DNA of 64,000 nucleotides, from the NCBI RefSeq assembly GCF_034932185.1, contig NZ_JAYGHW010000090.1, forward strand, positions 62,001-126,000, given 5' to 3'. The position numbers and the translations under genes are program-made. Below the pieces are notes generated by a model that made no database searches, was not told where the DNA came from, and saw only the letters and a program-made list of their open reading frames with translations. Source of the stretch: Spirulina sp034932185. Lineage in GTDB: Bacteria > Cyanobacteriota > Cyanobacteriia > Cyanobacteriales > Spirulinaceae. This document shows positions 42,656-51,085 of this stretch, one piece after another; position 1 is the stretch's first letter, and each line of letters begins with the position of its first letter.

Positions 42656-44601
42656 GGGGCAGCTTTGACGGTGAGGTAGAGGTTGTAATTGACGGTTTGG
42701 GGGGCGTTGCTGACGATCGCAATCGCGTAGTAGCCCGTTTGGGAGACTTGGCCCGACCAACTGCGCTCGTTGCTGTTAGCCAGGAGCGATCGCCCGCTGG
42801 GGTCATAAATCCCCACCACCGTGGGATAGTCGCTGACCCCATTGGCGGTTAAGGATTGGCCGGCTTCGAGGGCGACGGTAAATACTTTACCTTGCCAAGG
42901 GTCAAGGCTCCCAGAATGGCGTAACTCTGTGCCGAGGGTGGGGGTGAGAGGGATCAATGTTTCCCCCACCTCCAAATCCCGAATGTAATCAAAGGCGATC
43001 GCACTCCACACTTGAGCCAACGGTTCTTGATCCGGCTCATCTTGGGGAAAATAAAGGGTAAAGACGGTATTGGTGAGCAACTCCACCGGCCCTAGGGTTA
43101 AATTCTGCTTTTGGAGCCGTTGTTCCCATTGGCGGCGGTCATCGCGGTTATAAGCGCCTAAGCGACGGCGGGCTTCCCCCGATAATTCCCCCAGTTGATC
43201 CAGCATCTGTTGGGCGATCACATCGCGGCGATCGCGCCACACCTGATCCTCCGGCTCTGGGGTTAAAGGTATCCCTTCGCGGTCGGGATTTTCCTGGCTA
43301 TAGCGATCGTTCACCAAAGCCTTAAAAAAATCATAATCAATGGCCAACTCCCGCCGCTGACGGCGTAGCTCCAGCTTGCGATCGCGCTCCGCCTCCGGTA
43401 AATCCGGTTCCGGTTCCGGTTCCTGATCATTGGTGGGGGGGAAATTAAGGGCCGCCGATTCCGTAGGCAAGGGGGCCACCTCCGGAGCCAGATCCAAATC
43501 TAGATCTAACTCCGGCCTGGAGGGGAGTACCGTTTTCACTTGATAATCCAGCCAGGCTTGGCCAACAAACCAGCCCCCCACCCCCGCAGCAGCAGCAAAG
43601 GCGATCGCCACCCCCCCCCGCCACAGCCAACCCCCTAAGCTCCGCAACCACAGCCCCCGCTCCACCACGACGGGCGGCGCAACAAATTCAGAAGGATTCG
43701 TGGTCGAAGGGGAAGGGGTCGGCATTTCTTGCAAAGCACGGCGGAGGGTTTGTAAAACAGTCTGGGCGCTGTGGGGACGGTCGTTAATTTTTAACGCCAA
43801 CATCCCCTGTAAAAGCGTCAGGAGTACCGGATATTCCACTTTCACCTCCTGCCACCGCCATTGCCCCCGCTCCAGATCAAACAGCGAGAGGGGTTCTTGT
43901 CCCGTCAAGGCCATCAGCACCGTTGCCCCCAAGGCATAGAGGTCGGTATAGGTGTAAACAATCCCCTTTTGGATCTGTTCCGGCGGGGCATAGCCCAACT
44001 GTCCCACCCGGGGCAAATCCGCCGCTGTCCCCAAGGTAGTCACATCCTGTCGCTCTGTCCAAAGCATCGTCATCACCTGAAGCAACCCGCCAAACTCAAT
44101 TAACACCAAGCGGGCATCCTGTCGTCGCCAGAGAATCGTATCCGGGGAAAGATTGCGATGGATCACCCCTTGGTTATGGAGATAATCCAACACCGGCAGC
44201 AGTTGTTGAAGTAGGCGTATCGCTTCGAGGGCGCTGAGGGGGCGATTTTCCCCTTGACGACGTTCCAACACCTGACGCAGGCTCATGCCTTCAATGAACG
44301 TGCGCACCACACAAAAACTGACGGTCTGATCCCGCTGGAGTTCAAAAAAATCGTGAAATTGGGGAATCTGGGGATGATGGAGACGTTTTAAAAATTCCAC
44401 CTCCGGCGTGAGCAGTTCCCGCGCTCGGTCGATGAGGCGGGGATCCTGGCTGGGAAGCTTGAGTTCCTGAAGAATGCGGGCTTGGCAATCTTGACTGAGA
44501 TCTTCAACAAGGGCGGTGGAGCCAAAGGCATTTTGGCGCAAAACCCGCATGATGCGATAGCGATCGCCAAGAATTTCATCCAACTGAACAGAACTCACCA
44601 T
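42652..44601 (-). CDS. Degenerate Ser/Thr protein kinase with C-terminal PPC-like domain
   Basis: A 649-residue protein. An N-terminal kinase fold (YRIMRVLRQNAFGSTALVED; APPEQIQKGIVYTYTDLYALG) is followed by a membrane helix (GVAIAFAAAAGVGGWFVGQAW, about residue 335), an acidic linker and a C-terminal beta domain like bacterial prepeptidase C-terminal (PPC) domains (SGSLDPWQGKVFTVALEAGQ). Catalytic residues look lost: the HRD loop reads IHRNLSPDT, DFG reads EFG, and the VAIK lysine is not evident. It is therefore probably a pseudokinase. Start ATG 44601. Confidence 0.85.
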   Translation of the reverse strand: MVSSVQLDEILGDRYRIMRVLRQNAFGSTALVEDLSQDCQARILQELKLPSQDPRLIDRARELLTPEVEFLKRLHHPQIPQFHDFFELQRDQTVSFCVVRTFIEGMSLRQVLERRQGENRPLSALEAIRLLQQLLPVLDYLHNQGVIHRNLSPDTILWRRQDARLVLIEFGGLLQVMTMLWTERQDVTTLGTAADLPRVGQLGYAPPEQIQKGIVYTYTDLYALGATVLMALTGQEPLSLFDLERGQWRWQEVKVEYPVLLTLLQGMLALKINDRPHSAQTVLQTLRRALQEMPTPSPSTTNPSEFVAPPVVVERGLWLRSLGGWLWRGGVAIAFAAAAGVGGWFVGQAWLDYQVKTVLPSRPELDLDLDLAPEVAPLPTESAALNFPPTNDQEPEPEPDLPEAERDRKLELRRQRRELAIDYDFFKALVNDRYSQENPDREGIPLTPEPEDQVWRDRRDVIAQQMLDQLGELSGEARRRLGAYNRDDRRQWEQRLQKQNLTLGPVELLTNTVFTLYFPQDEPDQEPLAQVWSAIAFDYIRDLEVGETLIPLTPTLGTELRHSGSLDPWQGKVFTVALEAGQSLTANGVSDYPTVVGIYDPSGRSLLANSNERSWSGQVSQTGYYAIAIVSNAPQTVNYNLYLTVKAAP

Positions 44602-44750
44602 AAATCTCAGGCAGGCTTTTTCTTGATTTTGACGCAAGCTCAATCCGCTCTAGCCGCTGAGGCTCAGACTGAGCAGCTTGCGGTTTTGCTCCCGCAAGGA
44701 CATTTCAGATTTGCTTTATGATAGATGGGGCCAAGTAGTATGGAGACCAA

Positions 44751-45671
44751 ATGGCTGACCGTGACGTTCAGGTAGATGTCTGGCTCAAGGACAACCTTAC
44801 GCCCTGGGATGTCTATGACCATGGCATTAGCCGTATCTTATTACATCAACACACCGCCTTTCAGGAAATGATGCTGGTGGAAACCGGAGCCTACGGCAAA
44901 GCGCTGATTTTAGATGGTAAATGGCAGTCCTGCACTGGCGATGAATTTTTATACCATGAGCCGCTGGTGCAACCGGCCTTAATTTGTCATCAAACCCCAA
45001 AAAATGTCCTCGTTTTAGGGGGGGGCGAGGGGGCAACGGTGCGGGAAATCCTGCGGTGGCATACGGTGGAGCGGGTGGTGATGGTGGATATTGATGGGGA
45101 GGTGGTGGCGGCCTGTCGGCAGTGGTTGCCGGAGATGCATGGTGGGGCTTTTGATGATCCGCGCTTGGAGTTGGTGATTGGCGATGCCTTGGATTATGTA
45201 GCCGCCGCCCAGCGGGAATGGGATGTGATTATCTCGGATCTTTCCGATCCCATTGAAGCGGGGCCCTCCTTTGCGTTGTTTACCCAAGAATTTTTTCGAG
45301 ATTTGCAAAATTTGCTCTCCCCTGGGGGGCTGTTGGTGGTGCAGGCGGGTTCGGTGGCGATCGCCGCCCTCACGCTCCATGCTCGGCTCGCCAAAACGCT
45401 GCAAACCCTCTTCCCCCATGTGGTTTCCTACTGCTCGACGATTCCCACTTTTGGGGAACCTTGGGGTTTTCTCCTCTGTGGGGATCAGCCTATTGATCAT
45501 CACCCCGATCCGGCAGCGGTGGATCAACTTCTGGCGGAACGCACCAAGGGCGGGTTGCGGGCCATGGATGGGATGACGCTGTTGGGGATGTTGCAAACGC
45601 CGCGCTATATGCGTGAGGCGATCGCCCAAGAACAGCAAATCTACACCCTCGCCCATCCGCCCCAAATTTGA
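44751..45671 (+). CDS. speE: Spermidine synthase family aminopropyltransferase
   Basis: A 306-residue SAM-fold enzyme. The motif VLVLGGGEGATVREILRW binds decarboxylated SAM, and the catalytic region is VIISDLSDPIEAGPSFALFTQEF, where the Asp residues match the family's catalytic site. It transfers an aminopropyl group to putrescine or a related polyamine; product chain length (spermidine versus thermospermine) cannot be decided. The start at 44751 follows a TGGAGA ribosome-binding site. Confidence 0.88.
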   Translation: MADRDVQVDVWLKDNLTPWDVYDHGISRILLHQHTAFQEMMLVETGAYGKALILDGKWQSCTGDEFLYHEPLVQPALICHQTPKNVLVLGGGEGATVREILRWHTVERVVMVDIDGEVVAACRQWLPEMHGGAFDDPRLELVIGDALDYVAAAQREWDVIISDLSDPIEAGPSFALFTQEFFRDLQNLLSPGGLLVVQAGSVAIAALTLHARLAKTLQTLFPHVVSYCSTIPTFGEPWGFLLCGDQPIDHHPDPAAVDQLLAERTKGGLRAMDGMTLLGMLQTPRYMREAIAQEQQIYTLAHPPQI

Positions 45672-45676
45672 ACCCC

Positions 45677-47575
45677 CTAATCCAAGAGGGAACGGCTGGG
45701 GAGGGGGGCATCGGGCGATCGCATCGCAAAGGAATAAAGTTTATGACCGGCAAAACTTAACAGGGAAACCGCCGCTGCACTGATCAACCGACCCACCACG
45801 GGATTGAAGGCCAGATCATTAATCAACAACTTCAGTAGTCCCATATTTGCCAATAAACCATTCAACGCCACAATTGAAAAAATCCCGTATTGCAGCGGCC
45901 AATTATTCCAAAACACCTTAAATACAAACTGACGACTGAGGGTAAAGTTCACCGTCATCCCCACCAAATAACTCAGGGTTAAAGCCGCCACATTCCACCA
46001 ACCCATCTGAATTAACAGGGCGAACAGAGCCACATCAAAAACCGTTGCAGCCCCCCCAGTGAGTAAATATTTCCTAAACTGTTGTACCCATTCGATCACC
46101 TGACGGCGGCGGGATTTGCGGTGTTCGGCGGCGGTGGTGGCAGCATCGGCTTTGGCTTCTTCCACATATTCCCGATCAGAATTCACATCCCAAAGATCAT
46201 GGCGGCCCGGCGCAAAGACATTTTCAGCGGCGAGAATGCCCATTAATAAACTATGGTCTTGGTTGTTGTATTTAAACGAACCATAACGGCCAATCAGTTG
46301 GAGGTTTTCGATCCCTTGGGTGTAGGTTTGAATCGCACTTAAGGCCGCTTGATAATTGCCCGCATAGATGGGGTAGGTGCGGGGTAATTTGATTACAAAA
46401 CCGCTGGCGATAGGTTCTTGTTTCAGTAAACCAATGTGCCGTAAATCTTGCTCTGCCATGGCGATCAATTCCTGATCAGAAGCCGTCCAGAGCGCATCCC
46501 CTAAATCCGCCCAATATTCGCAGCATAAAGGGGTTTGCTGATCATTGGCCAGCATATCCTGAGACCAGTTGGCGAAATTGGTGACTCGCCCCAGTTGCAC
46601 CCCCGGCTCATTGATATAGAGCCAGTTATCGGGGAAAAGGCGATCGCCCTCCACCATTAAATACACCAGAACAGTATTGCGAAATTTGAGAGCGCGGGCA
46701 TAATCCTGCACCGGCTCCGGGGGGGCAGGATGGATCATTTTCGTCAGCAGCAGTGTTAACGGAATCGAAGAAATCACCCCCCCACAATCGGCAACGGATT
46801 CCTCCCCCGTCAGGCAATTTCTTAGCACCACCTGCTTTGCCTGATTGCCCTCAATCTCCACCCCCACCACCTCCGTATTCACCAGCACCGGGCAATCCCA
46901 AGCCTCGAGGCGATCGCGCATCCGCTCATACAACTGTCCCGATCCCAACCGGGGAAATTGGAACTGATTAATCATGTTCTTCACCTTGCCATCATTGCCC
47001 AACAGTGCCGTTTTCATCGCCTTGAGCAGGGAAAGGCTTTTAATCCGCTGGGCCGCCCAATCCGCACTAATTTCCGTACAGGGAATGCCCCACAATTTTT
47101 CGGTATAGGCTTCAAAGAAAATCTCATAAAGCCGTTTACCAAAATGGGTTTCCATCCATTCCGCAAAATTTTCCGGATGACGGTTGGGAAATAAGCGACT
47201 TTGAAAATAGGAGAAAATAATCCGAAAACTTTCCACCAATCCCAAGGTTTTCAGCGTTTCCACCGCCTGAATGGGATAATTAAAGTATTTCCGCTGATAA
47301 TAAATCCGCGTGAGGCGATCCACCGTCACCTGTTCCGACCCCAAGACCTCATCCCACAATCGCAGCACGGGGGCAAGCTTGGTATAGAATCGATGGGGGC
47401 CATAATCGAGGATAAACCCTTGGTATTCAATGCTTTTGGCTAATCCCCCCACCCGCTGATCCCGTTCAATGACAACAACGGGTTGCCCCCCTTTAGCGAG
47501 GGTATAGGCAGCAGCCAAGCCAGCGGGCCCTGCGCCCAGGATATAAATGGGGAGGGGAGAGACTGGTTGATTCAT
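45677..47575 (-). CDS. FAD-dependent oxidoreductase fused to a GtrA domain
   Basis: A 632-residue protein. The N-terminal 480 residues are an FAD enzyme of the protoporphyrinogen oxidase/UDP-galactopyranose mutase-like group, with IYILGAGPAGLAAAYTLAKGG for ADP binding and the GGLAKS/DYGPHRFYTK segments. The last 130 residues (FRKYLLTGGAATVFDVALFALL onward) are four helices of the GtrA family, which flip polyprenyl-linked sugars or glycans. The fusion suggests modification coupled to movement of a lipid-linked sugar. The neighbouring glycosyltransferase on the opposite strand supports a glycan role. ATG 47575 is preferred. Confidence 0.85.
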   Translation of the reverse strand: MNQPVSPLPIYILGAGPAGLAAAYTLAKGGQPVVVIERDQRVGGLAKSIEYQGFILDYGPHRFYTKLAPVLRLWDEVLGSEQVTVDRLTRIYYQRKYFNYPIQAVETLKTLGLVESFRIIFSYFQSRLFPNRHPENFAEWMETHFGKRLYEIFFEAYTEKLWGIPCTEISADWAAQRIKSLSLLKAMKTALLGNDGKVKNMINQFQFPRLGSGQLYERMRDRLEAWDCPVLVNTEVVGVEIEGNQAKQVVLRNCLTGEESVADCGGVISSIPLTLLLTKMIHPAPPEPVQDYARALKFRNTVLVYLMVEGDRLFPDNWLYINEPGVQLGRVTNFANWSQDMLANDQQTPLCCEYWADLGDALWTASDQELIAMAEQDLRHIGLLKQEPIASGFVIKLPRTYPIYAGNYQAALSAIQTYTQGIENLQLIGRYGSFKYNNQDHSLLMGILAAENVFAPGRHDLWDVNSDREYVEEAKADAATTAAEHRKSRRRQVIEWVQQFRKYLLTGGAATVFDVALFALLIQMGWWNVAALTLSYLVGMTVNFTLSRQFVFKVFWNNWPLQYGIFSIVALNGLLANMGLLKLLINDLAFNPVVGRLISAAAVSLLSFAGHKLYSFAMRSPDAPLPSRSLLD

Positions 47576-47723
47576 AATCAAAAAAGTGATAGTAGATACT
47601 GCCGATCTTTTTGTTAAGCTTCCCTAATGATAACCAAGGTTTTGCCGAAAACAAGGCTCTGCTCTAAAAACTGAAGTATTTTTTTCTGATTGTATAGTTA
47701 CTGATTCCTAATTGTTCAACCCT

Positions 47724-48668
47724 ATGGAACCCTGGCAACTGAAGACACCCGTCGCGCTGATTCTGTTTAATCGTCCGGAAACGACCCGTCAGGTGTTTGA
47801 GGCGATTCGCCGAGCTTGTCCCCCCATTTTATTTTTGATTGCCGATGGCCCCCGCCCCGGCCATCCCACTGATGGCGATCGCTGTGCCGCTGCTCGTCAG
47901 GTGGTGGAAACCATTGATTGGGATTGTCAGGTGCATCGCCGTTATCAAGATGGGAATCTAGGCTGTGGCCAGGGGCCCGCGAAGGGGATTGATTGGGTCT
48001 TTGCCACCGTACCAGAGGCGATTATTTTAGAGGATGATTGCCTACCGGAGCCGAGTTTTTTTCGCTATTGTGAGGAATTGCTGGCCTATTATCGTGAGGA
48101 TCAACGGGTGATGACCATTGGGGGGTTAAATATCCAGTTTGGCCGCCATATCCCCGAGGCAAGCTATTATTTTTCTCGATATAATCACTGTTGGGGCTGG
48201 GCCAGTTGGCGGCGGGCTTGGCAATATTTTGACTATGATTTAGAGCATTGGCCCAAGGTGCGGGAACAGGGGTTATTGCAGGATATTTTAGGGGATGATT
48301 ATGCGGTTAAAATTTGGACGAGTGCCTTTGATAATGCCTACAATAAAACCCTAGATTGTTGGGATTTTCAATGGATTTTTGCCAATTTTATCCACCATGG
48401 TTTAGCAACGATTCCCCGCGATAATCTCATCCGCTATATTGGCTATACCGACGATGCCACCCACACCACCAACGGCCTCAGCCGCTATAATCAACTGGCG
48501 ACGACTCCCCTCACTTTCCCCCTCCATCATCCCGATTTCATGATCCGCCATCGGGCCGCTGATCACTACACCGATCACACCTATTTCGACTATTTCCCCA
48601 GTTTGTGGAAGCGATCGCAGCGCAAGGTTCGGAAATTACTCGGTATGCCCTTGGATCAGAGTTGGTAA
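47724..48668 (+). CDS. Glycosyltransferase, GNT-I/HlpA-like
   Basis: A 314-residue GT-A fold glycosyltransferase: VALILFNRPETTRQVFEAI, IADGPRPGHPTDGDRC and AIILEDDCLPEPSFFRYCEEL (the DxD-like EDD metal site), then GWASWRRAWQYFDYDLEHWP. Similar proteins are annotated as hemolytic protein HlpA-like or sugar transferases. The donor and acceptor are unknown. It is divergent from the FAD-GtrA gene and may share its pathway. ATG 47724 is chosen. Confidence 0.82.
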   Translation: MEPWQLKTPVALILFNRPETTRQVFEAIRRACPPILFLIADGPRPGHPTDGDRCAAARQVVETIDWDCQVHRRYQDGNLGCGQGPAKGIDWVFATVPEAIILEDDCLPEPSFFRYCEELLAYYREDQRVMTIGGLNIQFGRHIPEASYYFSRYNHCWGWASWRRAWQYFDYDLEHWPKVREQGLLQDILGDDYAVKIWTSAFDNAYNKTLDCWDFQWIFANFIHHGLATIPRDNLIRYIGYTDDATHTTNGLSRYNQLATTPLTFPLHHPDFMIRHRAADHYTDHTYFDYFPSLWKRSQRKVRKLLGMPLDQSW

Positions 48669-48704
48669 ATTGAGAGAGTAGGCTTTTTGACCCTGGAGGT
48701 TGCA

Positions 48705-49067
48705 ATGGTGGAATTTTTGGTTACTTGGTTGGTGTCGGCCCTGGCGGTGCTGGTGACGGCTTGGGTTGTGCCGGGGTTGGCGATCGCCAACTTCACAACA
48801 GCCCTGATCGCTGCCCCCATTTTCGGCATGGTTAACGCCGTGGTGAAACCGCTCCTCGTTTTGTTCACGCTGCCCCTGACGATTTTGTCCCTGGGATTAT
48901 TTTTATTAGTGGTGAATGCGATCGCCTTTGGGTTAGTGGGCTACCTCACCCCCGGCTTCACCGTTTCCGGTTTTTTCCCCGCCCTGTTTGGCTCCTTTGT
49001 GCTGTCGATTGTATCCAGCCTGTTAAACAACTTCCTCAAGGGTGAGGATAAAAGTTCAATTGTTTAA
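48705..49067 (+). CDS. Phage holin family 4 / YvlD-like membrane protein
   Basis: A 120-residue protein with four membrane helices: LVTWLVSALAVLVTAWVVPGL, PIFGMVNAVVKPLLVLFTLPL, LGLFLLVVNAIAFGLVGYLTPGF and FGSFVLSIVSSLLNNFLKG. The NAVVKPLL motif is diagnostic of the family, whose members are chromosomal membrane proteins, not viral lysis proteins. A GGAGGT site sits 4 bp before ATG 48705. Confidence 0.87.
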   Translation: MVEFLVTWLVSALAVLVTAWVVPGLAIANFTTALIAAPIFGMVNAVVKPLLVLFTLPLTILSLGLFLLVVNAIAFGLVGYLTPGFTVSGFFPALFGSFVLSIVSSLLNNFLKGEDKSSIV

Positions 49068-49081
49068 GCCCAAATCCCGAT

Positions 49082-49165
49082 GAGAAGTGAGGAGTGAGAA
49101 GTGAGGGAGAACGTTAAACGCTGCTCTATCCTCTATTCTCTATCCTCTATCCTCTATTCTCTTTT
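49082..49165. repeat. Paired heptamer repeats (GAGAAGT)n and (CTCTATC)n
   Basis: GAGAAGTGAGGAGTGAGAAGTGAG (49082-49106) is followed after 21 bp by CTCTATCCTCTATTCTCTATCC and more heptamers (about 49124-49165). It is the same family and the same purine/pyrimidine order as at 20038-20101. The arms can pair imperfectly. Confidence 0.75.
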
Positions 49166-49173
49166 CTTCCGCA

Positions 49174-50088
49174 TTAGGACAGGGTTTGCAAGGTCAACCG
49201 GAGCGTATAGTCAAAATCCTTCGGTTGACCGCCATCAATGGTGGGGTTAAACTCCCAAGTTTCAATAATGCGTTTAGCCAGTTGTCCCGCCTGGGCTGGT
49301 GTGAGGGGCCCCGCCAATACCCGCGTTTGTTCGGCTAAGACCTCCGGTTTGCCGGTGGCATCGATAATCACCACGGTTTCTAAAATCGTCTGCTCTTGGA
49401 GAGAAACCCCCAAGGGGATCAGGTATTGGGCGATCGCCAAGCGTTTTTGGGCGGTGCGCACCGTTGCCAATTGATCGGGAACATCCCGCTGCACCGTTTG
49501 GCCATAGGCATCGGTAAAGCTGGGAATTGTGGGATTAGCCAGGATAGCGACAAATTCCCCAGTCGCCGGAGGATTAGGGTTCGGTTGAGGTGTTGCCTGA
49601 GGATTTGGCCGAGGTTGCGGGGTGGGATTCGGTTGAGGATTGGGGTTCGGTTGAGGAGTTGCCTGAGGATTGGGGTTCGGTTGAGGAGTTGGAGTTGCTT
49701 GAGGAGTTGCTTGAGGATTGGGGTTCGGTTGCGGGGTGGGATTCCGTTGAGGAGTTGGAGTTGCTTGAGGAGTTGCTTGAGGATTGGGGTTCGGTTGAGG
49801 AGGGGCGATCGGTTCGTTGGGGGCGATCGCCATCGGTGCTGAGGGTGTAGGATCCGGCTCATCCGGAGTTGGCTCCACCGGAATCGTCGCTAGGGGGGGC
49901 GGCGCAGGAACCACCGTTTCCTGTAACGTCACCGGCAACCATTCCGGCATTCCCCCCCCCGCAGGCATTGCGAGACGCACCGTTGCCACCGGCAACAGCA
50001 ACAACAACAGCAGATGACTCCCACCAGAGAGGATCGCTAAAATCCACCAGAGGCCGGGGGGGTCTTGATGGGTGGGGCGATCGCACAT
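49174..50088 (-). CDS. TonB-like energy transducer with a Pro-rich repeat
   Basis: A 304-residue protein: an N-terminal cytoplasmic segment, one membrane helix (WWILAILSGGSHLLLLLLLPV), a Pro/Gln/Asn-rich spacer of tandem QPNPNPQATPQATPTPQ-like units (about residues 90-180), and a C-terminal TonB-like domain (ETVVIIDATGKPEVLAEQTRVL; IIETWEFNPTIDGG). It would span the periplasm and couple inner-membrane energy to an outer-membrane receptor. No exbB/exbD is adjacent. A TTGGAGG site precedes ATG 50088; the long upstream extension to 50235 crosses a repeat. Confidence 0.8.
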   Translation of the reverse strand: MCDRPTHQDPPGLWWILAILSGGSHLLLLLLLPVATVRLAMPAGGGMPEWLPVTLQETVVPAPPPLATIPVEPTPDEPDPTPSAPMAIAPNEPIAPPQPNPNPQATPQATPTPQRNPTPQPNPNPQATPQATPTPQPNPNPQATPQPNPNPQPNPTPQPRPNPQATPQPNPNPPATGEFVAILANPTIPSFTDAYGQTVQRDVPDQLATVRTAQKRLAIAQYLIPLGVSLQEQTILETVVIIDATGKPEVLAEQTRVLAGPLTPAQAGQLAKRIIETWEFNPTIDGGQPKDFDYTLRLTLQTLS

Positions 50089-50145
50089 CGGAACCTCCAA
50101 AGTTGCCAAGGGGAACAGAACATTTTGCGAGGGGAGAAATGGGGA

Positions 50146-50167
50146 GGGCGAAAGATTTTTCGCCCCT
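50146..50167. repeat. GGGGCGAAA palindrome between tonB-like gene and lexA
   Basis: AGGGCGAAAGATTTTTCGCCCCT, 10 bp from the lexA stop, possibly its 3' end. Confidence 0.72.
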
Positions 50168-50176
50168 ACCCGCACC

Positions 50177-50824
50177 CTAGGCGATCGCCAAACCAGAGCG
50201 CCGCAACAACATCCCATAATTACGCCAAACCCCAACTAAAATCCCTTGGACTTCCACAGCATCCGCCTTTGCATAGATGGGATCATAGGCAAGATTAGAA
50301 GGTTTGAGGGTGACATCTTCCCCGGATTGGTAATAGCGTTTCAGCGTAGTCCCTTCCCCATCCACCCGTACCGCCACAATCGCCCCATCCTTAGGCACTT
50401 CATCGGCAGCAGGGCGGCGCAACAGCACATAATCCCCTTCCATAATCATGTCACCCAGCATACTATCGCCAATCACCCGCAGGGCAAAGCAATTGGGCTG
50501 CTCTAGGACGCGATGCAAGTCTAACTGCTCTTGGTCTTGAATATCGGTATAGGGTTCAACGAGGCCGCCAGCGGCGATCGCCCCCATAATTTGAATACCG
50601 GGGCGATCGGGCGCATAGGTAATCCGGATCGTGCGGGCTTTGCCCTCATCCCAACTGATATAGCCCTTTTTCCGCAGCCGTTCCAGGCGACTCTGGATCG
50701 GCGCAGGGGATTTGAGATTCATCGCCTTCATCATTTGACGGATGGAGGGGGCGTGTTGGGAATTTCGGATGTAGTCCACAAGCCAGTCGTAGAGTTCCTG
50801 TTGCGCTTTAGTTAAAGATTCCAT
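50177..50824 (-). CDS. lexA: LexA repressor
   Basis: A 215-residue repressor. The N-terminal winged helix (LTKAQQELYDWLVDYIRNSQ; APSIRQMMKAMNLKSPAPIQ) is followed by the autoproteolytic domain. The Ala-Gly cleavage site is kept (GAIAAGGLVEP), as are the catalytic Ser (IGDSMLGDMIMEGD) and Lys (GTTLKRYYQ), so it should be self-cleaving, as in Anabaena-type LexA. In cyanobacteria LexA controls DNA-repair and redox/carbon genes. A LexA-box match lies 64-77 bp upstream of the start. Confidence 0.93.
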   Translation of the reverse strand: MESLTKAQQELYDWLVDYIRNSQHAPSIRQMMKAMNLKSPAPIQSRLERLRKKGYISWDEGKARTIRITYAPDRPGIQIMGAIAAGGLVEPYTDIQDQEQLDLHRVLEQPNCFALRVIGDSMLGDMIMEGDYVLLRRPAADEVPKDGAIVAVRVDGEGTTLKRYYQSGEDVTLKPSNLAYDPIYAKADAVEVQGILVGVWRNYGMLLRRSGLAIA

Positions 50825-50887
50825 AGTGATTGTTGGGGCAGTGAATGAACCAAATTTTCTCGGTTAAAATAATTGTACATCTATTCT

Positions 50888-50901
50888 AGAACCTGTGTAC
50901 T
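50888..50901 (-). promoter_or_regulatory. LexA box upstream of lexA
   Basis: Read on the minus strand, AGTACACAGGTTCT fits the cyanobacterial LexA box RGTACNNNDGTWCB at every position. Its distance from the lexA ATG is right for autoregulation. It could also affect the divergent response-regulator gene, about 185 bp away. Confidence 0.7.
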
Positions 50902-51058
50902 CTGATAATACAGAAAATCTAGTAACTTAGTTGCCATCGGCATTCAACAATCATGATTTCTGAACATTCCGCCTCCCCTCCCCCAAACTCCGATCCCCAG
51001 GACTGAGATTGTTAATCTAATCTTCATGTCTCCATGACCCCGTTTTGGTGTATACCTG

Positions 51059-51070
51059 TGCTTATAAGCA
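51059..51070. promoter_or_regulatory. TGCTTATAAGCA palindrome before response regulator gene
   Basis: A perfect 12-bp palindrome ends 15 bp upstream of ATG 51086. It may be an operator or an autoregulatory site; no known regulator is assigned. Confidence 0.35.
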
Positions 51071-51085
51071 CTAATTGTGATATTT

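Noticed and set aside
48705..49067. Possible prophage remnant because of the phage holin family name
   Set aside because: This family is chromosomal and widespread in bacteria, and no other phage gene is nearby.
49570..49810. Regular short repeats resembling a CRISPR array
   Set aside because: They are in-frame codons of the Pro/Gln/Asn-rich spacer of the TonB-like protein, without unique spacers.
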